Source of the DNA: Ligustrum vulgare
Lineage: Eukaryota > Streptophyta > Magnoliopsida > Lamiales > Oleaceae
Direction of reading: 5' to 3'
Assembly: GCA_963555705.1 (NCBI GenBank)
Contig: OY743183.1
Location: 27,811,932 to 27,875,931 of the forward strand
Length of the DNA: 64,000 nucleotides
Shown here one piece after another: positions 21,806 to 31,199 of this stretch. Made by a program: the position numbers and the translations under genes. Every line of letters begins with the position of its first letter. Position 1 is the stretch's first letter. The notes under the pieces are model-generated. The model was given only the letters and a program-made list of their open reading frames with translations, had not been told where the DNA came from and did no database searches.

Positions 21806-22055
21806 GTGTAACCCCCACCTTGGAGGTCCGAATCGATCATGCCCTGAATCATTAGTTTGAAAGGTAAATCGCAGATTATACCTTTCAGAATCAGGATGGA
21901 TGATACTCAGTAATGCCTCGCAGAGTAAGGTGACCCCCGCTTGCCACAGAGAACGAATCAATTATTCAGCCGTCGGGATTCGAACACTGCACACGACTGC
22001 GCTGAGCACGTTATCTGTCAACCCCTTTACCGCTGAGAGATATGTCCTGAGAGCG
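21806..22055 (-). mobile_element. tRNA-derived SINE (copy 2)
   Basis: A 250-bp insertion on the minus strand with an exact 10-bp target duplication, atattgttgg, at 21796-21805 and 22056-22065. Read on the minus strand it has an A-box-like tcagcggtaaagg, a B box (gttcgaatccc, plus-strand gggattcgaac near 21977), and a 3' part with ctgcgatttacc, tcaggg and ggtgggggttacacc. That 3' part matches the SINE at 373-624. Confidence 0.8.
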
Positions 22056-22082
22056 ATATTGTTGGCTAATTACTCATTCGAC

Positions 22083-22215
22083 TGCATGTTTGGTATTTAT
22101 AAATATATATTTTTTTCAAGGAAAATGTGTGCTTAAATAGTAGTTTCAAAAAATATTTGGTGTGAAATATTAATTTTGAAAATTATGTTATTTATAAATT
22201 AATTTATAAAAGGAT
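22083..22215. repeat. AT-rich MITE family fragment
   Basis: atgtttggtatttataaat, aaaatgtgtgcttaaat and ttatgttatttataaat are shared with the other copies. The borders are unclear. The following 22216-22525 holds no gene. Confidence 0.45.
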
Positions 22216-22527
22216 AGTAATTACGTTATGGAACGAAAAATTAAGTTAATCCACTACTATCACCAACTTCCAATGTGTTGGAAACCCATATGAACCATTG
22301 AATTTGGTTGGGGAAATGTATGTTTGGTGGAAGACAGAACATCAAGAATCTCTACGATAATGATACTAGGATCCTAATCTTCATCCACTTGTGATTAAAC
22401 ATTGATACTTATTGGAGTTTTGATTAGCTCCACCCATCTTAGTTTCGGTCAAACAACGGCCATGTCATTTGGAACCCACCCCATATTTAAAGCGAGGTTC
22501 GTGAATTGGGGTGGCTGGTCCAAACTA

Positions 22528-22705
22528 CTTTCAGCCTGTTTCGTAATGTAAATTTTTTTTGTTTTTGTAGATTTTTTTTAATTTTTTTATGGATGTATGA
22601 TTTAAAAATATTTGAAAAGTAAAAAATTGTGAGCTTGACTAAGAATGAATGATTGAGATTGAGTTTGAAAAATTATGGTAAAATTTTTAACTTTACCAAA
22701 CAAGC
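22528..22705. mobile_element. Small MITE candidate
   Basis: The left gcctgtttcgtaatgtaaa and right ctttaccaaacaagctc are imperfect inverses. The interior is AT-rich. The flanks gave no clear duplication, so confidence is low. Confidence 0.3.
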
Positions 22706-22769
22706 TCTTTGTTTGCAAGTGTTTCGTAGCATGTTTGGTTGTTATTAAATGCAAATTAAAGTTATACTA

Positions 22770-23030
22770 CTCCTTCCGTCCCAATTATATAGGGTGTCTT
22801 TCTTTTTTCGTTTGTCTCAATTATATAGACTTGTTTCTTTATTGGGAAGTAGTTATTTTGTTTGTTTACCAATGTACCATTATTTATTACTTTCAATATA
22901 ATAGTTTAGATATTAAATAAGGGTAAGTTGGAAATTCTCTTTAGAAAAATTATTTTTTCAATGACATTAAATATGTTTTATTAATCTGTATGAAAAATCA
23001 AACAAGTCTATATAATTGGAACGGAGGGAG
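22770..23030. mobile_element. Stowaway MITE (copy 2)
   Basis: 261 bp between TA at 22768-22769 and TA at 23031-23032. Ends are CTCCTTCCGTCCCAATTATA and its inverse tataattggaacggagggag. Classic plant Stowaway. Confidence 0.93.
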
Positions 23031-23078
23031 TATATTTTTAGGTTTCACTTAACGTGACTTATTTTTACTTTGTGTGGA

Positions 23079-23240
23079 AAATTTTCTAGAGAAGTTATTT
23101 TAAGTTTGTTTGAAAACTATTTTTTAGAAAAACTTCTCATAAAAGTATACCATCTGTAGAAAAATTTCTAAAGAAGCTATTTTAAGTTTGTTTGAAAACT
23201 ATTTTTCAGAAAAACTTCTTAAAAGTATATTTAGTTAAGA
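23079..23240 (+). repeat. 82-bp tandem duplication
   Basis: gaagttattttaagtttg at 23091 and gaagctattttaagtttg at 23173 begin two copies that continue with gtttgaaaactattttt(t/c)aga and aaaacttct. Confidence 0.75.
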
Positions 23241-23389
23241 GATAAGCAGAAGTCTTAATATCTATAATTATCACTTACTTATTAATAATCCATACACTTA
23301 GAATCCATCTTTTTAATCATTCCAGATATGAACTCCTTTAAAACAGTCCTAGTCATCTCATGAATATGACCGTTCAATTCTTATACAAT

Positions 23390-24040
23390 AGACGTGTACA
23401 TTTATCAGTTCGGTTCGATTATTGAAAGAATTAAAGCATAACAAAAACTTTCGGTTAGGTTTTGGTTCGGTTCCATTCAAGCCAAGAACTGAATTGTTTT
23501 AATGTCTGTTTGATTTTGATTATTTTTCGATTTTTGTTCGGTTCCTATTTAAAAAAAAAAAAAAAGAATTTGATTCTCATATCTAAATGTGTGTAAAAAC
23601 CAAATATAAATGTTAAAAAGAAATATATTATGAGTAAAAATAATTATAAAGCTACAATTTACTAAAACGTCTTCCTGGATCATGAATAAGTAAATACACG
23701 ATTTTCTGAATTTCTAAAATGTTATAATAATAAAAAATTTAACAAGAATTCACCACATGAATAGATCAACATATTGGTAAAAAAAAAAAACAAAAACTAA
23801 TAGAACATAATTCAAGGAAAAATACAAAAATATATTTTATTGGTTTTGCTTTCGATTTTCTGTTTTGATTTTGAAAACTAATCGGTTTCGATTTTTTAAA
23901 ACTCTATTTTGATTTTGATTTTGAAATTTTTTTTTTTGTAAGGAAGGTATAAGTTACGTCCTGAAGGTATAAGTTGAGAAATAGATTCTTTTCCTTTAAA
24001 AAAATAGAACGGTTTGGATTTTTGTTCTTTTCGATCGGCT
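23390..24040. mobile_element. hAT-like degraded element (candidate)
   Basis: This stretch is dense in cggttcggtt, ttcggttagg and atcggtttcg words, the style of subterminal regions of non-autonomous hAT elements in plants, as in the confirmed copy at 25600-26317. No terminal pair or 8-bp duplication could be fixed. The stretch 24041-24299 is AT-rich with no gene. Confidence 0.3.
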
Positions 24041-24299
24041 AAGTTCCCCCTATTATGCAATCATATTTCACAACAAAAAGGTTTACTATACGACTTTTGA
24101 ATTGAATAATGTTATCAATCATCAGTTTAATTGATCATAAATCCCCTGATTTGTGCATTAAAAAAGCATTAAACCTTCATTTAATAACGAATGAGTCATC
24201 TAAACTAATGACCATCAACTATTCTTTTGAATTTATAAGTACAGGTTTATCTTTAATACTAAACACCATCCAAGAGATAAAAAATGTGAAGACCGTCTA

Positions 24300-25110
24300 T
24301 TAAACTGGAATTGCAACATTTATCATGGAAGGCGTTTCGTTGAGAATCAAGGAAGTCAACCGCGAACCAAGGAAATCATTGCTCGATTCATGTTCCGGTG
24401 GGGTCCATGATGAGGTCCAAGGTCAGAAAGGTCCAAGAGTCGATGGCGAGACTCATTTACAAACTCCAAAATCAAGTCCACTTCGAAGAGAGCAAAACCG
24501 GAGTCAATTGCATCATTTTTTAAGCTCAGGAACTTTCGGTCGACCGAAATTCTCCTTGGTCGACCGAAATTCTTCTTGGTTGATCGAAAGTCTACAGGAT
24601 TTTTAAGGGTGGCCTCAGTCAGTTTTGGTCGATCCACGTTCGACCGAAAGTGTCATTTCGGTCGACCATGTGATCGACCGAAAATGTTTCGGTCGACCGT
24701 GCAGGTCAACCGAAATGCGCACACGGGATTTTTTGTACAATTTTTTAATTTTCAATTCAACCCCAATTTTTGTAACATAAAAATATTTCCTCTTCCTCCC
24801 AAAAGCTCTAGCTTAGAACTTTGAAGAATATTGTGTAAAGAACATTTGGGTAAGGTAAATCTTTCCTTTCATCTTGTAATTTCTTGGACGTCATTCAATT
24901 TCATTTGAGTAATTATATTCTTGTGATATCTTTGATTTTCACCACTTTGAAATTTGTTTAATCTTTGTCCATTGGGTTTGGTTCTTTAACATATGAATTT
25001 TGAGTGGGATTTAAACTTGAGTTAATGTGTCTTCATATCAATTTTACCTTTTTTGAGTTCAATTCCAATAGTTGTGGGAATTTTTGATCAATATACCAAG
25101 CGGGTTCACA
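24300..25110 (+). repeat. 5' LTR of the truncated gypsy
   Basis: The right end is set by ...gggttcaca at 25110, five bases before the primer site. Inside, at 24536-24715, about nine copies of a GGTCGACC-type palindrome occur (for example tttcggtcgaccgaaat at 24536). The left border is not determined because no second LTR exists in the window. Confidence 0.6.
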
Positions 25111-25115
25111 TCATT

Positions 25116-25127
25116 TGGTATCAGAAC
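25116..25127 (+). promoter_or_regulatory. tRNA-Met type primer binding site
   Basis: tggtatcagaac lies five bases after the LTR end, the standard initiator-tRNA primer site. Confidence 0.85.
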
Positions 25128-25599
25128 TTGGTTCTAAAATTGATATATCTATCATTTAAATTCTTATTATTGTTGTTATTTCATCATATAAAAAAAAAAG
25201 GAAAATTGTGAAAAGATTATTGTTCTTGAGCTTTGGTTGATTCCTATATATTGGGTCATTGTTTGTTGTCATATTTGAGTTGTTGGGGGTACATTTGAAC
25301 AAAGGCTTAAGCAATTCCTTTGCTATTCAATGTGTGCATTCAAGGTGTTTGACAAAATGTTCCAAAGAAAAATCTCATGTTAAATTCTACTTTACAAGTA
25401 CCAAACGTATTCCTAGTTGGCTACTTGTTCCATTACCAATATCATTGTGATCCTACTCTTGGAAACCTTGTCATATAAATCCAATTCTCATATCTCTTGT
25501 ATAATAGCAAGCAAAGAAATTCTACTTGCTATTGTGTCTAATCACTTTAAAATTCATTTTTGCTTGGTTGTGGTTTTTAACTTCACAAGAATTAATTTG

Positions 25600-26317
25600 T
25601 AGGAGTGGACGTGGTCTGATTCCGAGAGGAACCGAACCGAACCGATTACCAATGAGAATCTTAATAATGGAACCATTGGTTCCATATTTAGCTACGAAAC
25701 CGAACCAATTGGTTCTGGATTGGTCCGGTTCGGTCCTTTACATTTGAAAATGTTAAAATAAAATGTTCCCTAATAAATATTAAAAATTTCTTTCAACGCT
25801 ACTTTTAAAAAAAATCTTTCAACTCTATCGTTTGCGGAAATTTTCCTTCAAAAACTGGAATTTCATATCAATATCTTTTAGAGTTTTGTTCGTAAAATTA
25901 CTTAGGATTTAGGTAATGCTGACATATTTAGGTTTGGGAATTGTGAGTTAAAACTTAAATTGAGAGTTAAATTGATTATATAAATTAAAAAATCAAAGAG
26001 ATTGGGTGGAATTGGAGGAGAATTCTGTTTATGTGGAAAGTTGGGAATGGAAATGAATTTTGGTCAAATGGGAACTTGCCTAAACGGTTTCACCGCTTCA
26101 CGATTTATATTAAAAAAAATAAAAAATTCAACATACAAGAGGACCGAAGTACCGTTGGTTCCAATTAATAAGAACCGAAAATCGGATCGGTTCCCGTTCG
26201 ATTCTAAATACAAGTACCAAATCGGAAATTTTCCTTGGTCGAACCGGATCTGGACCGGCCGGTTCTAATCTGTTCCCATCCGGTTCCACCGGTTCCAGGA
26301 AAATGTGCACAATCCTA
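25600..26317. mobile_element. Non-autonomous hAT transposon
   Basis: 718 bp with an exact 8-bp target duplication, ttaatttg, at 25592-25599 and 26318-26325. Ends are TAGGAGTGGACGTGG on the left and, inverted from the right, TAGGATTGTGCACATT, followed by runs of ggaaccg(aacc) on both sides. The interior is AT-rich and has no transposase. It sits in the leader of the gypsy element. Confidence 0.92.
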
Positions 26318-26480
26318 TTAATTTGTCTCGGTCTAATTGGTTACCTTCCTTGGAAAACTTGATAAGGGAATTTGTGAGTGGAAAATGCAAGAGTGATGAG
26401 CTCAATTGAGGTTAAAAGTCTATCTTGAGTGAAACACGAGAGAAATATATCTTGTGAGGACACTTGCACCCTTGCACTTT

Positions 26481-27797
26481 ATGGCTAATACACACACTTC
26501 AAGTGGGCAAGACTATAATGCCAAAACTCAAGAAATGCGGGACACATTACAAACCCTTTTGGTTGGCATGACGAGACAAGCGGAGGCAATGGCTATAATG
26601 ATGAGGCAAATGGAGGCAATAGGGGGAGATTGGATAGGTTAGAGGCAAGGAGGGAGGATCCACCTCCAAGGGATGATGTTGAGAGAAGGGGAAATAAGAG
26701 AGGAGTTAGAGATGAGTATGAGGATGAGATGGAGAGTGAAGGAGGCCGTGACCAACATGGGTAGAAATAGAGGTGGGCGCCATGACAGGGAATTTGATCT
26801 GGGATATTCGAGGGAACCTAGAGGTAGAGACGGAGTATATGGAAATACTGGTAGTATTAAGATGAAGATCCCTTCATTTCATGGGCAGAGTGACCCCGAT
26901 GCATATTTGGAGTGGGAAAGGAAAATGGAGTTAATTTTTGAATGTCATAGGTACTCCGAGGAGAAAAATGTCAAGTTAGCGGTGGTAGAGTTTACAGACT
27001 ACACTCTAGCTTGGTGGGATAATTTGTTGCTCACAAGTAGGAGGAACTATGAGGGGGCTGTGAACACTTGGGGTGAGTTGAAGAGCCTCATGAAGAAGAG
27101 GTTTGTGCCTAATCAGTATTATAGAGGGTTATATCAAAGGTTACAAAATCTTAAGCAAGGGCCTCGGAGTGTTGAAGATTATTATAAGGAATTGGAGAAG
27201 GCCCTAATGAGGGAAAATATAGAAGAAGAAAGGGAGGCCACTATGGCTTGATTTCTTAGTAGCTTGAATAGAGAGATAGCCAATGTAGTAGAATTGCACC
27301 ATTACGTGGAGATGGAGGAACTAGTGCACATGACTATCAAGGTGGAGGATCAATTGAGAAAGAAAGATCAATTCAAGAAAAAAGGGCAAGAAAAATATGC
27401 CGGGGTCTCTAACTCGACTTGGAAATCCCGATGGAGTAATGAGAGGATTGATAGAGCACCTCCTATGGAGAAGAGTGAACCACCCAAAGGGAAGGAAATT
27501 GTGGTCCATATAGACAAGCCCAAGGTCGGTTCAACTACCTCGAGAAGTAGGGATGTTGAATGTTTCAAGTGTTGGGGTAGGGGGCATTATTCTCGTGATT
27601 GCCCAAATAATAGAGTGATGGTCATTCGGAATGGGGAGTGGTATTCCGAAGATGACGATAAAGAGGGACGAAATTTGGTGGGACATGAGAGTGATAGTGA
27701 TGAAGTGGAAGTGGAAGGGATTGTTATCCCACCTAAGTCATTGGTTATCATGAGGGCCCTCAATGCCCAATCCAAGATTAGTGAGGTAGAAAAGTAG
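26481..27797 (+). pseudogene. gypsy gag with zinc knuckle (two stops)
   Basis: Nucleocapsid precursor. It starts at ATG 26481 (MANTHTSSGQDYNAK) and stays in one frame to 27797, with only two stops, at about 26640 and 27249. The N-terminal part is Arg/Glu-rich. The gag domain lies at about 26860-27260 (KMKIPSFHGQSDPDAYLEWE, WWDNLL, RFVPNQYYRGLYQRLQNLKQ). EELVHMTIKVEDQLRKK follows, then a knuckle, CFKCWGRGHYSRDC (27563-27604), with all four ligands intact. This is one of the best preserved frames in the window, suggesting a fairly recent insertion. Confidence 0.88.
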
Positions 27798-27799
27798 AG

Positions 27800-28195
27800 G
27801 GAAAATATTTTTCACACCCGGTGCCTTGTTAATGATAAAGCATGTAGTATCATTATTGATGGGGATAGTTGCACAAATGTGGCTAGTGTTAGCATGGTGG
27901 AGAGGTTGAAGTTACCAACTAAGAAGACCCAAGTCCCTACAAGCTACAATGGTTGAGCGACTATGGAGAGGTGAGGGTGACTAAGCAAGTCCTTCTTACC
28001 TTACACATTGGCACTTATAGTGACCAAGTACTCTGTGATGTTGTACCCATGGAAGCTACTCACATTCTTTTGGGTAGACCGTGGCAATATGATAGAAGAG
28101 TGATTTATGATGGGAGAAAAAATTGGTATAGCTTCCAAGTAGATGGGAAGCAAGTGGTCTTGTTACCATTGAGTCCGGAGGAGGTTTATAAATAG
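27800..28195 (+). pseudogene. gypsy protease (broken), truncated after
   Basis: Retropepsin domain after gag. FHTRCLVNDKACSIIIDGDS (around 27812-27870) contains the D-G active-site loop; the usual third residue Gly-Gly-Ser is Gly-Asp-Ser. A stop and a frameshift fall near 27955. The tail DYGEVRVTKQVLLTLHIG, DVVPMEATHILLGRPWQ and DGRKNWYSF (27953-28195) is open. The sequence then leaves gypsy altogether at VYK. Confidence 0.82.
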
Positions 28196-28499
28196 ATATA
28201 GTGGAAATATTAGAAAATAATCTATAAAGGAAATAAATCCAAAAAAATCATATAATGAACTAATCCATAAAGGAGGAATATGGTTGGATCTAGACTGTAT
28301 ATATATATAAGCTATAGAAAAATGGATAAAATGTATTGATTTAGCCATTCAATTTAGTAAATGAAAAATCTAAAGATATGTGATATATGTGCGTTAGAAA
28401 GATTTACATGTAAATTTAAAAATCTATATTATACACTAAACCAAGAAAAATATACAGATAATAAATCAATCTTCATATCTTATTTTACAAAATTATCAT

Positions 28500-29130
28500 T
28501 TCCATGGGAATTAAGTTATTAAAGGAATATGAAAAAATATTGCATGTAGGAGATGAAGAAGGAATAACTGTAGATAGCCTTGAAAGTAGGATTGAATTGA
28601 CAAAAATAATGATAAGTACTTGGTGCAGAGAAGCACTAGAAAATAAAAAAAATAAAATAATACAAGATAAGGAAAAATGCTTTATGCTGTTACAAAGATG
28701 TAGGAAAAGTAGAACAATTTGGATGTAATAAGAAAGAATATAAGTCATATTCAAAGCAAAAGAGAAAATTCAAGAACTCTAAGAAGTTCAAGAACATAAA
28801 TTTCAAACCATATAAAAAAATTTCAAGAAAAGAAACTAGTCTGAAAAGTCAAAAGGAAATATATCAAGAAATGTAGATGCATCATTTGTAACAATGAAGG
28901 AAACATTGCTTCTCAATATCATAAAAATAAAAACAAACAAAATATAAAAACTCTTAGAGTTTATGAAGAATTTAAGGATGATAGCGATATATAACCGATT
29001 GAGTATTTTGAGGATTTAAATAATGAATGTAGTAGTATTTATGAGTTATAAACATCATCATCTGATGAAGAATATGAAGAGATAGTATACATGAATGAAA
29101 ATATTGTAGGAAATCTAGTTTATTAGAATA
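28500..29130 (+). pseudogene. Pararetrovirus coat protein region with zinc finger (broken)
   Basis: An AT-rich degraded segment. The best open piece (28504-28728) has TWCREALENKKNK. A Lys-rich stretch follows (28740-28860). A zinc-finger remnant of pattern C-x2-C lies near 28875-28920, but with Asn and Tyr where His and the last Cys are expected. An acidic tail around 28970-29100 (DDSD, SSSDEEYEEI) follows. Basic patch, CCHC and acidic tail are the usual layout at the end of caulimovirid coat proteins. Region 28196-28499 belongs to the same frame family but was not identified. Confidence 0.6.
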
Positions 29131-30019
29131 TAACATTTACATTAAAACAAAATTACGCAGTATCAATAATAGACGAAAATATAGATCAAAGCTTCAATAT
29201 CTATTATAAAATTGGAAACTTAAAAATGTTACATAAAAGTAAGGCTATTGGTATAAGTATAAAATTAATATTTGCTTTTAGTACTAGCCACCATAGTAAC
29301 TTAAGGAAAATAACAGTTACATAAAAATTTTGAAGAATTAGCTCAATATATTCCGCCTAGAAAATAAAAAGAATATGAAGTTATGATACTAGAACATATA
29401 ATGTTTGATTTTCATAAACAAGTCAAATAAATTAATTGTGAAGGAGAAACAATAAGAAAATGTAGTGTAAGACTACAAGGAGAAAAATATTATTACAAAG
29501 TTTTCACCTAGAAGAATTTAAGCTAGACCAGTTTAAAAACCAAAGTATTGATGAACCAGGAAGTTCACAATATTATATTAGAATCAGATATATTAATAAA
29601 AAAGGAATCAATAATGATCTTCTTGTCCTTATATATACACGAGCACATAAGAACCATGTAGATGCCAAATTTGTTAACCATCTACAAGATATAAGTTACC
29701 ACAAAATATGTCTTTAAAAACTAACCAGGACATAATCTTGAGATAAAAAGGTACCTAAATTTCTCTCTTAAATTTGTAGGAGAAGATCAAAAGATCATAA
29801 GACAGAAATAATCCTATATGAAGATGATAATTATGGACTTAGCCGTTCACCTATATTGCTAGGAACGAGTTTTCTTGGAAAAGTAAGCCCTTACAAGATT
29901 TATCAAGGATATAAAAATAATAATACTAAAAGAAAATTCAGTTATTATATTAAGGATAGATAAAAATATGAGATCATTGTTGTTATGGAAAGAGTTATAA
30001 ATACTAATCCCATGAGCCC

Positions 30020-30365
30020 ATCTATTGAAACTACACTCAATTTATTGACTTATTGTAGAGTAAAATTTCATACTTATTTAGACACAGGAAGTACTATAAA
30101 TCTTTGCTTACCGAACATACTACCATCTGAATATTGAAAGTATGATTCAAAGAAAATAATAACTGTTACAACAGCTAGAGGAAATAAGATAATATATAGC
30201 ATGTTTATGACACAAGTGCCTTTTCTAATATCATTTAGGGAAGTATTTGTTGATACTATATATATGTAAACTACTATTGGTTGTGATATTTTACTAGGAA
30301 AAAATTATAGAAGATTTAAATCAATAATAGTATTAAAAGGACAATTGAAAATAAATTAGAAAAAC
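30020..30365 (+). pseudogene. Pararetrovirus aspartic protease (broken)
   Basis: A retropepsin-like segment with LDTGST near 30078-30096, an intact catalytic D-T-G, and GCDILLGKNY near 30280-30310, equivalent to the ILG block. Stops fall between them. The upstream 29131-30019 shows weak polyprotein-like frames (for example SRSPILLGTSFLG near 29845) but nothing that I can assign. Confidence 0.65.
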
Positions 30366-30479
30366 TTAAGAAACAAATTTCTGAAACTTATTCTAATAAC
30401 CTATTAGAAAGATTGAGTATAAATAAAATTAAAGCTAAGATAGAGCTTATAAATCCAGAAACTATAGTAAAGAGTAAAC

Positions 30480-31180
30480 CCCATGAAATATAGTGTTAAA
30501 GACCAAGAAGAATTTAAGGCCTAAATAAAAGAATTACTAGAAGGCAAATTAATCAGGCCTAGTAAAAACCTACATAGTAGTCCAACCTTTATTATTAGCA
30601 AACATAGTAAAATTAATAAAGGAAAAGTCAAAATTGTGGTAAATTATGAGAAGTTAAATGAAGTTACAAAATTTGATGGTTATTACTTATCAAATAAGGA
30701 CATCGTTATTAAATAAGTACAAAATAAAAATATATGCTAAAGTTCAATTTGAAATTAGGATTTTGGAAAATTTTGCTCACGGAAGATAGCAAACATTTAA
30801 CAGCATTTAGCACACATAATCCCTTAGGACAATTTGAATGGAATGTAATGTCATTTGGATTGAAAAATGCACCACAAATAATTCAAAAAAGAATGGATGA
30901 GGTAATAAAACCTATTATTCATTTTTGTATTGTTTATATAGATGATTTACTTATTCATTCAAATGATATTGAACGTCCTGAAAAGTTTTCTTATATCATA
31001 AAAAATGGTATTGCACTTTCTCAAAAGAAAACTAAGATAGCAAAAATAAAAATAGAATTTCTTGGATTATTTATAAAAGAAGGAGAGCTGTAACTTCAAT
31101 CTCATATTAGTGAAGAACTTCAGGAATTCTTTGAAGAAATTAAAGACAAAAAGAAATTGCAAAGTTTTCTTGGTAAATTA
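30480..31180 (+). pseudogene. Pararetrovirus reverse transcriptase (partly open)
   Basis: The polymerase domain would copy pregenomic RNA. The open part, 30734-31093, has KLGFWKILL, TAFSTHNPLGQFEWNVMSFG and LKNAPQ. The catalytic YIDD lies in IVYIDDLLIHSND (near 30931-30970), with both metal-binding Asp residues kept. FLGLFIKEGEL ends the open piece. The N-terminal fingers (30500-30730) are degraded, with stops. Style and spacing match caulimovirid rather than LTR-element RT. Confidence 0.82.
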
Positions 31181-31199
31181 TGCTAAAGGATTTATTGAA

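Larger units (their letters stand above)
24300..28195 (+). mobile_element. 5' part of a Ty3/gypsy retrotransposon
   Basis: LTR-like sequence, primer site, leader with an hAT insertion, gag, zinc knuckle and protease are in the normal order. RT, RNase H, integrase and 3' LTR are missing: immediately after the protease the sequence changes to pararetrovirus. The gag and protease are typical of a widespread plant gypsy group. The LTR start near 24300 is an estimate. Confidence 0.75.
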
